Of a stretch of 6,609 nt of DNA, positions 1 through 4,860 are shown one piece after another. The notes below the pieces were generated by a model that saw only the letters and a list, made by a program, of their open reading frames with translations, searched no databases and had not been told where the DNA came from. Positions within the stretch are counted from its first letter, which is position 1. Each line of letters begins with the position of its first letter. Source of the DNA: Candidatus Nitrosopumilus sp. Lineage in GTDB: Archaea > Thermoproteota > Nitrososphaeria > Nitrososphaerales > Nitrosopumilaceae. The translations under genes and the position numbers were made by a program. The stretch is taken from the NCBI GenBank assembly GCA_029880665.1, contig JAOUNZ010000059.1, forward strand, positions 1 to 6,609. Reading direction: 5' to 3'.

Positions 1-91
1 AAAGAATTTGCGCAATCATCGCAGAAATGACTATTGATGCGGCAAAAGCTATCAGAATATTTTTGTTAAGTTTGAGATACTCTTGTAGCAC
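1..91 (-). CDS. Partial membrane protein, N-terminal 30 residues only
   Basis: This minus-strand reading frame runs off the left edge of the window, so only the first 30 codons are visible. An in-frame TAA lies seven codons upstream of the first plausible start, a GTG at 91-89, and no ATG lies between, so GTG was chosen. The visible peptide begins MLQEYLKLNKN and then becomes a hydrophobic stretch (ILIAFAASIVISAMIAQIL) that looks like a first transmembrane helix following a short basic N-terminus. It lies 35 bases downstream of the three-helix membrane protein at 127-411 on the same strand and could be the third gene of the operon that starts with the winged-helix regulator. The family is not recognised and no function is proposed. 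The start codon is the least certain part. Confidence 0.5.
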   Translation of the reverse strand, partial: MLQEYLKLNKNILIAFAASIVISAMIAQIL

Positions 92-126
92 TTTTCCAAT
101 TATTTTTTGTTACAAATAAACTAAGA

Positions 127-411
127 TTAATCTAATGTTATTTTCAAAAATATCAACAGCCCTGCAAGCTCTGCAATACCTACCCCCAACATGTAGGGGA
201 ATATTTCATGTGAAAATATTTCTTCCATGGAAAAGTAAGCTAAAGCACCAATCACATTGTGTAAAAACAACATTCCTGCAACAACGATCATACCTAATGG
301 AAGTTGGGCTCTAGTCTTGCCATACATCTTTGCAAAGATGCAGATTAAAATTCCAAGTATCCCCATATTTACAATTGAAACAATAGATAAAACTAAAGAC
401 GTGGATTCCAT
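127..411 (-). CDS. Small three-helix membrane protein, unknown function
   Basis: This 94-residue protein is almost entirely hydrophobic, with three predicted transmembrane helices at about residues 5-28, 36-60 and 70-91. The loop between helices 1 and 2 carries KMYGKTR and is positively charged. The loop between helices 2 and 3 is acidic (SMEEIFSHE). By the positive-inside rule this suggests an outside N-terminus and an inside C-terminus. No catalytic motif is visible; there is one cysteine (C24, inside helix 1) and His51 and His68 near the second loop. The gene starts 25 bases after the stop of the winged-helix regulator gene on the same strand, so the two are probably co-transcribed. Pairing of a small membrane protein with a small winged-helix regulator suggests a regulatory or sensing partner, but this is inference. 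The family is not recognised with certainty. Confidence 0.75.
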   Translation of the reverse strand: MESTSLVLSIVSIVNMGILGILICIFAKMYGKTRAQLPLGMIVVAGMLFLHNVIGALAYFSMEEIFSHEIFPYMLGVGIAELAGLLIFLKITLD

Positions 412-436
412 TTAGTGTAAAGCATTCCTTGATCTT

Positions 437-739
437 TTATTTACTTTTATCCAGTTTTCCTTCAATTTCTTCAAATGCCTCCATATTTACTTCAAGAAAA
501 GTAGAGATAAAATATGTTACAGCGTATTTCTCTCCAACCCTAGTAATCAAGTTATTTTTTTCAAGCACTCTGATGTGATGCTGAATAGCCTTGTAATCAA
601 GACCTAATTCATTTGCAAGTTGATTAGTGTTAAACGGATTTTCCTTTAATTTTGAGATTATTTTTAATCTGTTTAATCCTCCACGAGAACCTGCAAATAC
701 AAACCAAAACAATCTTTTTGCATTAGGATCACTTGACAT
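437..739 (-). CDS. Winged-helix (ArsR-like) transcriptional regulator
   Basis: This 100-residue protein is a compact winged helix-turn-helix DNA-binding domain. Residues 22-33 (LNRLKIISKLKE) form the first helix, 37-46 (TNQLANELGL) the second, and 48-62 (YKAIQHHIRVLEKNN) the recognition helix. Residues 64-78 form the wing, followed by an acidic C-terminal helix (about 82-97) that may serve in dimerisation. The phrase FAGSRGGLNRLKII followed by QLA..LG.DYKAIQHHI is typical of archaeal ArsR-like regulators. There is no metal-binding cysteine or histidine cluster, so it is not an obvious metal sensor. It is first in a likely operon with the membrane protein 25 bases downstream. It is divergent from the radical SAM gene across 92 bases, where it may bind; a short inverted repeat lies there at 783-793. 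The ATG at 739 gives the full domain; no better start is seen. Confidence 0.85.
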   Translation of the reverse strand: MSSDPNAKRLFWFVFAGSRGGLNRLKIISKLKENPFNTNQLANELGLDYKAIQHHIRVLEKNNLITRVGEKYAVTYFISTFLEVNMEAFEEIEGKLDKSK

Positions 740-782
740 AATTTATAAAATTTCTTTGTATTTACTACTAAAAGGTATTTTA

Positions 783-793
783 TGATTAAATCA
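783..793. promoter_or_regulatory. Short inverted repeat in divergent promoter region
   Basis: TGATT and AATCA form a perfect 5-base inverted repeat around a single A. It lies 11 bases upstream of the TATA-like box of the radical SAM gene and 44 bases upstream of the winged-helix gene start. It could be an operator for that regulator. In AT-rich DNA such a short repeat can arise by chance, so this is a weak call. The same half-sites bound the longer palindrome at 4801-4822. Confidence 0.25.
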
Positions 794-804
794 CAAGTAG
801 AAAG

Positions 805-813
805 TATAAAAAA
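805..813 (+). promoter_or_regulatory. TATA-like box of the radical SAM gene
   Basis: TATAAAAAA is centred about 24 bases before the ATG at 832. With the usual archaeal TATA-to-start distance, transcription would begin at or next to the ATG, giving a leaderless mRNA. No Shine-Dalgarno-like sequence stands before the ATG, which agrees with this. Confidence 0.55.
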
Positions 814-831
814 CATAATCATGAAATTTGA

Positions 832-1725
832 ATGAATCAAAATATGATGTTAAATTATGATGCACCTTTGTACAGGCCACCTTCTGAGGCAAGATCGTTA
901 ATTTTCCAAATAACACTGGGATGCTCGTTTAATGAGTGTTCTTTTTGTGACATGTATAGATCAAAAGAATATTCTGAAAGACCATGGGAACAAGTTAAGG
1001 TTGAAATTGATATGATGGCAAACTATTTGCCGGGTGCCAGAAGAGTTTTTCTTGCAGATGGTGATGCGCTGAACCTTGATTCCGAATACATGATAAAAAT
1101 TGTAAAATACATTAGAGAAAAATTTGAAAATATTGAAAGAATTTCTTGTTATGCAATGCCAATGAACATTCTAAAGAAAACTCCAGAGGAGTTAAAGAAA
1201 ATGAATGAGGCAGGATTGGATATGCTATATTTAGGAATTGAGAGCGGGTCAGATATCGTTCTAAAAAAAGTAACAAAAGGTGCAGTTGCAAAAACAATTA
1301 TCAAATCAGTCAAAAAGGCAAAAGACGCGGGATATGTAATGTCATGCATGGTAATATTGGGACTAGGAGGAAAAAAATATTCCAAGGAACATATCAAAGG
1401 AACTGCAGAAGTAATCAGCGCATGTTCACCAAATTATGTTGGGGCCCTGACCCTATATCTAGAGAATGGAATCAAGCAAGAATTTTTGGAGAAATATCAA
1501 GGCGAATTTATCAGAATTAACGATGATGAGTCACTGGATGAACTTCATGATCTGATAAGCCAGATAGATACAAAAGATGAGATTGTTTTTAGAGCAAATC
1601 ATGGTTCAAACGCATACACCATCAAAGGTACTTTTCCTCAAGATAAACAAGAGATGATAGACAAAATAGAATGGATGAAGCAACACCCAGAAATTATGCG
1701 TCCACAGGGACTGCGCGGATTCTAA
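832..1725 (+). CDS. Radical SAM enzyme with CX4CX2C cluster motif
   Basis: This 297-residue protein is a radical S-adenosylmethionine enzyme. Cys31, Cys36 and Cys39 (GCSFNECSFCDMY) would hold the 4Fe-4S cluster. The spacing is CX4CX2C instead of the classical CX3CX2C, but a subgroup of uncharacterised radical SAM proteins that starts with YRPPSEA and has TLGCSxNxCxFC shows this pattern, so it is not a mutation. LADGDA (74-79) takes the place of the SAM-binding GGE motif. LGIESGSD (134-141) is the usual strand-4 motif, with Glu137 likely contacting SAM. There is no cobalamin-binding or TRAM domain and no extra cysteine cluster at the C-terminus, so it has a core-only architecture. The substrate is unknown. 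It appears to be a single-gene unit with its own TATA box, and its stop overlaps the stop of the convergent gene by 4 bases. Confidence 0.9.
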   Translation: MNQNMMLNYDAPLYRPPSEARSLIFQITLGCSFNECSFCDMYRSKEYSERPWEQVKVEIDMMANYLPGARRVFLADGDALNLDSEYMIKIVKYIREKFENIERISCYAMPMNILKKTPEELKKMNEAGLDMLYLGIESGSDIVLKKVTKGAVAKTIIKSVKKAKDAGYVMSCMVILGLGGKKYSKEHIKGTAEVISACSPNYVGALTLYLENGIKQEFLEKYQGEFIRINDDESLDELHDLISQIDTKDEIVFRANHGSNAYTIKGTFPQDKQEMIDKIEWMKQHPEIMRPQGLRGF

Positions 1726-2174
1726 ATTATATTATTTTGACTTAGATATACAACTTTGAAGATTTTAACGGTATAATCCCCATTAAAAATTTTAGTCGTG
1801 ATTCCATTGTCGGAATTTAAAACTCTGAATTTGTATTCATAATCGCCATCTGCTTCTACATTTGTCTGTGCAAAATGGACTGCCTCATTGTTTCTGAAAA
1901 TTTGAATTATTACTGGATATCCTTCAACATGATTTGCAATATTGCCCTCAACAAATGCCCAGGGCAGTGTGTTTGATTCTGGTGCATGGAAAAAAATTGT
2001 AGACTTTTCAAGTATCATCATCCCATTTAACTGAATGATCTCAGTTTGTGGTTCATGTGCATGATTGTCACTCATTAATTGACCAGAGTGCGGATGCGCA
2101 TAAACAGAATTAATTGAAAAGGAGAAAAGAATTGTCACAGTCAAAATGCTTGAGAATAAAATGAATTTGTTCAT
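1722..2174 (-). CDS. Small secreted histidine-rich protein
   Basis: This 150-residue protein begins with a clear signal peptide: MNKF, a hydrophobic core to about residue 22, and SVYA as a likely signal peptidase site after Ala26. The mature protein would then begin HPHSG, with a histidine at its very N-terminus and more at 29, 38 and 40, which suggests metal binding. Residues 70-145 look like a beta-sandwich: AFVEGNIANHVEGYPVIIQI, then FAQTNVEADGDYEYKFRVL, then GDYTVKIFKVVYL. This pattern resembles the Ig-like segment found in exported proteins of ammonia-oxidising archaea. No C-terminal anchor or PEFG signal is present, so it may be secreted or held by partners. It lies 39 bases downstream of the small helical gene on the same strand; a weak TATA-like stretch near 2199-2206 may drive it separately. 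The precise function is unknown. Confidence 0.8.
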   Translation of the reverse strand: MNKFILFSSILTVTILFSFSINSVYAHPHSGQLMSDNHAHEPQTEIIQLNGMMILEKSTIFFHAPESNTLPWAFVEGNIANHVEGYPVIIQIFRNNEAVHFAQTNVEADGDYEYKFRVLNSDNGITTKIFNGDYTVKIFKVVYLSQNNII

Positions 2175-2213
2175 ATCACAATAAGCATAATATCTGATTT
2201 AAGAATTTTTAGA

Positions 2214-2465
2214 TTAAAGACTGTTAATTACATCTTTAAGATTCTCAGGCAGTTCAGGTAGTTCAGTATGGCTCTCATTATTTTGAAGAGTTTCAGGCCC
2301 TATTCTTCTGACTTTTTGAGTTCCAATTAGGGTATCAATGCTTCTTTGAATATCTTTTTCAGCCAGCACCGACTTTAGTTTCTTAATAACAGTATTTTCA
2401 TTATCGTATTTTTTTATTGCGTATTGGACGATAGTCATTTTTTCATTCATGGAGTAGTCAGTCAT
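2214..2465 (-). CDS. Small helical protein, possibly winged-helix-like
   Basis: This protein has 83 residues and no signal peptide, membrane segment or cysteine. Residues 5-60 are predicted helical, and the order of elements (MTIVQYAIKKYDNENTV, then LKSVLAEKDIQRSIDTLI, then GTQKVRRIGPETL) is reminiscent of a small winged-helix fold, in which AEKDIQRSIDTLI would be the recognition helix and KVRRI the wing. The acidic tail (LPELPENLKDVINSL) may form a partner-binding helix. DNA binding is only a guess from this pattern. The gene lies 39 bases after the thioredoxin-like gene. That gap holds a run of six T on the coding strand (2496-2491) which could end the upstream transcript, and the same TTTTTTA lies about 27 bases before this ATG, so it may also be this gene's TATA-like element. 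Confidence 0.65.
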   Translation of the reverse strand: MTDYSMNEKMTIVQYAIKKYDNENTVIKKLKSVLAEKDIQRSIDTLIGTQKVRRIGPETLQNNESHTELPELPENLKDVINSL

Positions 2466-2490
2466 TTGAAAATATGAGTCTGTATTGTCT

Positions 2491-2496
2491 AAAAAA
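2491..2496 (-). terminator. Oligo-T stretch after the thioredoxin-like gene
   Basis: Six consecutive T on the minus strand lie 9 bases past the stop of the CcdA-YHS-thioredoxin unit. Archaeal RNA polymerase can stop at such runs without a hairpin. The run is short and could instead be part of a promoter for the next gene. Confidence 0.3.
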
Positions 2497-2504
2497 CTTG
2501 CCTG

Positions 2505-2729
2505 TCATTTACAAAGTTTATTTTTTAATTCGCCGATTTTCGGAATACCAGTAAATTCCAATTTTTCATTTATTACCAATCCAGGAGCAGTGAAAATAGG
2601 GTATTTCTCTAGATACTCAGGATTCTTGGCTACATCAACCACATCATATGATACTCCAAGTTTGTCTAACATTTTTTCCAAAACGTTACAATTTGAGCAA
2701 CCAGAGGTAGTTAAAATTTGTACTTTCAT
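2505..2729 (-). CDS. Thioredoxin-fold CxxC protein (Thioredoxin_3 / glutaredoxin-like)
   Basis: This 74-residue protein is a minimal thioredoxin/glutaredoxin fold. The first strand MKVQILT leads to the active site GCSNC (Cys11, Cys14). A helix follows (NVLEKMLDKLG), then strand SYDVVDV. The sequence FTAPGLVIN supplies the proline preceding the third strand, the expected cis-proline of the fold. A second strand, KLEFTG, and the C-terminal helix IGELKNKLCK complete it. An extra Cys73 lies next to the C-terminus. It resembles the small 'redox-active disulfide protein 2' class. There is no signal peptide, so it should work in the cytoplasm, where it could pass electrons to, or receive them from, the membrane CcdA-like protein of the same operon. 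Its ATG overlaps the stop of the YHS gene in an ATGA, which implies coupled translation. Confidence in the fold is high; the substrate is inferred. Confidence 0.88.
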   Translation of the reverse strand: MKVQILTTSGCSNCNVLEKMLDKLGVSYDVVDVAKNPEYLEKYPIFTAPGLVINEKLEFTGIPKIGELKNKLCK

Positions 2730-2863
2730 GATTCTATGAATTGTTCTGGATTCTTCTCAAATGCCCATCTGCATGTTGCGCAACAAAATCTGTATTCTTT
2801 TCCTTTATGCGTAAATAATTCGCCTTTTTCTTCAACTTCCATTCCACATACAGGATCTTTCAT
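2726..2863 (-). CDS. YHS-domain metal-binding mini-protein (45 residues)
   Basis: This short gene fills the space between the CcdA-like and thioredoxin-like genes exactly. It starts with an ATG at 2863-2861 that shares bases with the TGA of the CcdA-like gene (overlap 2860-2863), and its own TGA at 2728-2726 shares bases with the ATG of the next gene. Nearly all of the protein is a YHS domain: it opens with KDPVCGMEV, continues through FTHKGKEYRFCCATC and ends with WAFEKNPEQFIES. The four cysteines (6, 27, 28 and 31) match the CGM and FCxxxC metal-binding positions of YHS and related TRASH domains, which occur in copper and other heavy-metal ATPases and resistance proteins. It probably binds a soft metal such as copper in the cytoplasm. 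The free-standing, single-domain form in a redox operon suggests a metal carrier or sensor; this last point is inference. Confidence 0.9.
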   Translation of the reverse strand: MKDPVCGMEVEEKGELFTHKGKEYRFCCATCRWAFEKNPEQFIES

Positions 2864-3849
2864 GCATATGTGTTCCGTTTTTTCTTGCTAAAATACCAAA
2901 CTATCGGTGATATGATCAAACCTAAAAACAGAAGAGGTGCAAATTCTTCAGGAATTTTTGAGTTGTAGTCATGTATATGTTCGCCAACATGAAATTCAGG
3001 AGGTAGTACAGTCGTAGAAACAAGGTTGTTCCACCCATTATGAATAATTGTATTTTCATACCATTCATGCCCACCAGGAATGCCGTTGATTATCAAAAAT
3101 GCGCCAATTGTGATCAGCATCCAGCCAGTAATATTTTCAATTCGTTGGCGGTTAACAGCAATTCCTTTTGTTGCATTTACTCCAATAATTGCTAAGATGG
3201 ATAACAGAATCAGAGGGATTGCGCGGCCAACACCATGGACAGCTCCTAAACTTGCACCAATCTCTACGCTTCCACTTCCTGCAATATAGATCAAAAGCCA
3301 ATAAAACATAGGATTGGGACATCCAACCCCGGCGTTGCCTAACAGCAATCCCATGAAAAAAGATTTGGAATAGTCTCCCCTATTTTGAATAAATTTGGGA
3401 GTTCCTGAATAAGATGGAAGTTTTAATTCAAATAGTTTGAGTTGGGATAAACCAAAAACAAATGCTGCAATACCCGCAATTAAAAACATGTGAACAGAGA
3501 TTTGATCTAAATCTGCCGTTTGGCCTAAAGCACCAATTCCGAACCCGTAAAATGTAATTGTAGTTGTCAGTCCAGCACCAAAAAGTAATGCCATGCCAAG
3601 TCCCTTTTTACCTCCTTTTCCCATACTTAATGGAATAATTATGAATACAAGTGGTAGAGTACATGGAAGAATGATCATTGAAAGACCGGCTAGATAAGAG
3701 ATTATCAACCAAGAAGGGTATGATAGTTCTTGTCCTGCATTTACTGCAATTGTATTTGTTGCAGCAAAAATTCCACCTACAAAAATGAGGGAAAATAAAA
3801 CAAATATTGCAACAATAAGAAATTTTTTTGCAATTGCTTGTTCAGACAT
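2860..3849 (-). CDS. CcdA/DsbD-type transmembrane thiol-disulfide carrier
   Basis: This 329-residue integral membrane protein belongs to the CcdA/DsbD transmembrane family, which moves reducing equivalents from cytoplasmic thioredoxin to the outside. A signal-like or anchor helix lies at 9-30, followed by about six core helices (47-74, 85-109, 117-136, 163-190, 198-224, 237-257) and a last helix at about 303-320 with a basic KKKR tail. The only two cysteines are Cys63 (LPCTLP) and Cys177 (GCPNP), each next to proline. They sit in helix 1 and helix 4 of the core, as expected for the CcdA redox pair. Between residues 258 and 300 an extra outside loop carries His261, His270, His287, His291 and His293, which could bind metal; this insertion is unusual for CcdA. 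It is the first gene of a three-gene overlapping unit with its own TATA box. It may serve thiol or metal-centre maturation rather than cytochrome c assembly specifically. Confidence 0.85.
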   Translation of the reverse strand: MSEQAIAKKFLIVAIFVLFSLIFVGGIFAATNTIAVNAGQELSYPSWLIISYLAGLSMIILPCTLPLVFIIIPLSMGKGGKKGLGMALLFGAGLTTTITFYGFGIGALGQTADLDQISVHMFLIAGIAAFVFGLSQLKLFELKLPSYSGTPKFIQNRGDYSKSFFMGLLLGNAGVGCPNPMFYWLLIYIAGSGSVEIGASLGAVHGVGRAIPLILLSILAIIGVNATKGIAVNRQRIENITGWMLITIGAFLIINGIPGGHEWYENTIIHNGWNNLVSTTVLPPEFHVGEHIHDYNSKIPEEFAPLLFLGLIISPIVWYFSKKKRNTYA

Positions 3850-3866
3850 GTTATGTTTTGAAGAGT

Positions 3867-3877
3867 CATATATTTAA
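3867..3877 (-). promoter_or_regulatory. TATA-like box of the CcdA-YHS-thioredoxin operon
   Basis: On the minus strand TTAAATATATG is centred about 23 bases upstream of the ATG at 3849. This predicts a leaderless or nearly leaderless transcript. It is preceded directly by TGA, giving TGATTAAAT, a string also found at 783-791 and at 4801-4809. Confidence 0.55.
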
Positions 3878-3981
3878 TCAAGATAGAATTTGGAGTTTAC
3901 AATGTGCCTATGAAAACTTGCCTATTAAATGAGGAGTAAGGTGGATGTGAATTAAGCATTAAACTGTAGCGTGAAAATGTG

Positions 3982-3994
3982 AAAAAAGAAAAAA
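3982..3994 (-). terminator. Oligo-T terminator of the SIMPL gene
   Basis: Directly after the TAA stop of the SIMPL gene the minus strand reads TTTTTTCTTTTTTC. No stable hairpin precedes it. Dense T-runs of this kind are the usual intrinsic stop signal for archaeal RNA polymerase. Confidence 0.6.
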
Positions 3995-4768
3995 TTAGTT
4001 ACTTCCGATAAGAAACACAATTTGTACAGATGTTGTGATATCTTGTTCGGAAGAAAACACTGGAGTCGATGATGACATTATTTTAGATTCTGCAAAATCT
4101 CCTCGAAATACGGGTTGTGGATAGGGTATTCCAAATTCTGATAGTGAGACACTTTTGACTCCTATAATACTATGGTTGAGTGGTGTCAGTGCTTTATCAG
4201 CCTTTGATTTTGCATTCTCTATTGCCTGTCCTAGTAAATCATCTTTGAGGTCTAGTTGTTTTTGTGGCGATAGTGAATAATATACAGAGTCTACTCTGTT
4301 CACTCCTGCCTCCACTCCACGGTCTATGATGGTTGCAGCAAGGTCAAGTTTTTCTGTTTCAACTGATAGGATATTTGATACGTTGTATCCCACAAGTTCT
4401 CTTGTCTGAATTCCCAAAAACTCGTCATTGACGTATTCATAGACTGGATAGATGTCCAAAGAAGATGTACTGATTTCAGATTCAATAATTCCGACAGATC
4501 GTAGTGCCAAAATTACTTTGTTCATCATTTCTGAATTTTTCTCTAGTGCTTGACGTGCAGTAGGTTCCTGGATTTCTATCCCAAATCTAACGGTTAGAAG
4601 ATCAGGCTCTACTGATGTAGTTGCCATGCCGGTTACTGAAAGTGTCTTTTCCAATGATGGAACTGATGTGGCTTCTTGTGCATCAGCCTCAGGGTATAAT
4701 GCCCCAAAGGAAACAGACACTGCCAGAACTGTCAACATAGCAATGACTAGTTGTTTTGATTTTTTCAT
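3995..4768 (-). CDS. Exported SIMPL-domain (DUF541) protein
   Basis: This 257-residue protein has a signal peptide (MKKSKQ, hydrophobic core to about residue 23, likely cleavage after ADA at 30) followed by one SIMPL domain that fills residues 40-255. Family marks include the opening SVTGMATTSVEPDLLTV, the central GYNVSN at 128-132, a long helix of alanine and lysine (GQAIENAKSKADKAL, 180-194) and a closing beta strand TSVQIVFLIG. There are no cysteines and no C-terminal membrane anchor or sorting signal. SIMPL proteins of bacteria lie in the periplasm or outer envelope and have been linked to oxidative stress and signalling, but their biochemical activity is unclear. Here the protein should sit outside the membrane. 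The gene diverges from a membrane-tethered winged-helix regulator across 92 bases that hold a strong palindrome, so the two are likely linked in regulation. Its transcript ends at a clear oligo-T run. Confidence 0.9.
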   Translation of the reverse strand: MKKSKQLVIAMLTVLAVSVSFGALYPEADAQEATSVPSLEKTLSVTGMATTSVEPDLLTVRFGIEIQEPTARQALEKNSEMMNKVILALRSVGIIESEISTSSLDIYPVYEYVNDEFLGIQTRELVGYNVSNILSVETEKLDLAATIIDRGVEAGVNRVDSVYYSLSPQKQLDLKDDLLGQAIENAKSKADKALTPLNHSIIGVKSVSLSEFGIPYPQPVFRGDFAESKIMSSSTPVFSSEQDITTSVQIVFLIGSN

Positions 4769-4784
4769 GATTTACGTATCGAAA

Positions 4785-4792
4785 TTTTATAG
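4785..4792 (-). promoter_or_regulatory. TATA-like box of the SIMPL gene
   Basis: The minus strand reads CTATAAAA, centred about 20 bases before the ATG at 4768. The spacing is a little short but fits a leaderless start. The palindrome 4801-4822 begins 8 bases further upstream. Confidence 0.45.
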
Positions 4793-4800
4793 ATAAGGTT

Positions 4801-4822
4801 TGATTAAATTGAAATTTAATCA
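4801..4822. promoter_or_regulatory. Perfect 10+2+10 palindrome between divergent promoters
   Basis: The left arm TGATTAAATT (4801-4810) and the right arm AATTTAATCA (4813-4822) are exact reverse complements around a GA spacer. The site lies between the TATA-like boxes of the SIMPL gene (4785-4792) and the membrane-tethered regulator gene (4829-4838), 8 and 6 bases from them. A symmetric site of about two DNA turns suits a dimeric winged-helix protein. The protein encoded at 4861-5538 is the natural candidate to bind it. Being AT-only apart from the outer G/C pair and the spacer G, it could in part reflect base composition. Confidence 0.55.
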
Positions 4823-4828
4823 GAAATC

Positions 4829-4838
4829 TTAATAATAC
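4829..4838 (+). promoter_or_regulatory. TATA-like box of the membrane-tethered regulator gene
   Basis: TTAATAATAC is centred about 27 bases before the ATG at 4861, which predicts transcription starting at or just before the start codon. No Shine-Dalgarno-like sequence is seen. Confidence 0.4.
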
Positions 4839-4860
4839 AAGTTAGAAGAGTTGTGGTTCA

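Noticed and set aside
743..749. TATA-like TTATAAA (minus strand) just before the winged-helix gene
   Set aside because: Only 4-10 bases from the ATG at 739, so transcription would start inside the gene; TAAAATACC near 774-782 is a better but weak candidate.
1112..1397. Two minus-strand open frames inside the radical SAM gene
   Set aside because: They lie wholly antisense to a well-supported enzyme; their translations are low-complexity (rich in Phe, Leu, Ile, Ser) and show no domain.
2485..2739. Plus-strand open frame over the thioredoxin-like gene
   Set aside because: Antisense shadow of a gene with a clear CxxC motif and operon context; no natural protein features.
3080..3289. Plus-strand open frame inside the CcdA-like gene
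   Set aside because: Antisense shadow; rich in Pro, Ile and Ala because it reads opposite membrane-helix codons.
3890..3981. Possible small RNA in the gap between the CcdA-like and SIMPL genes
   Set aside because: No stable hairpin, C/D box pair or promoter-terminator pair could be seen; only short direct repeats are present.
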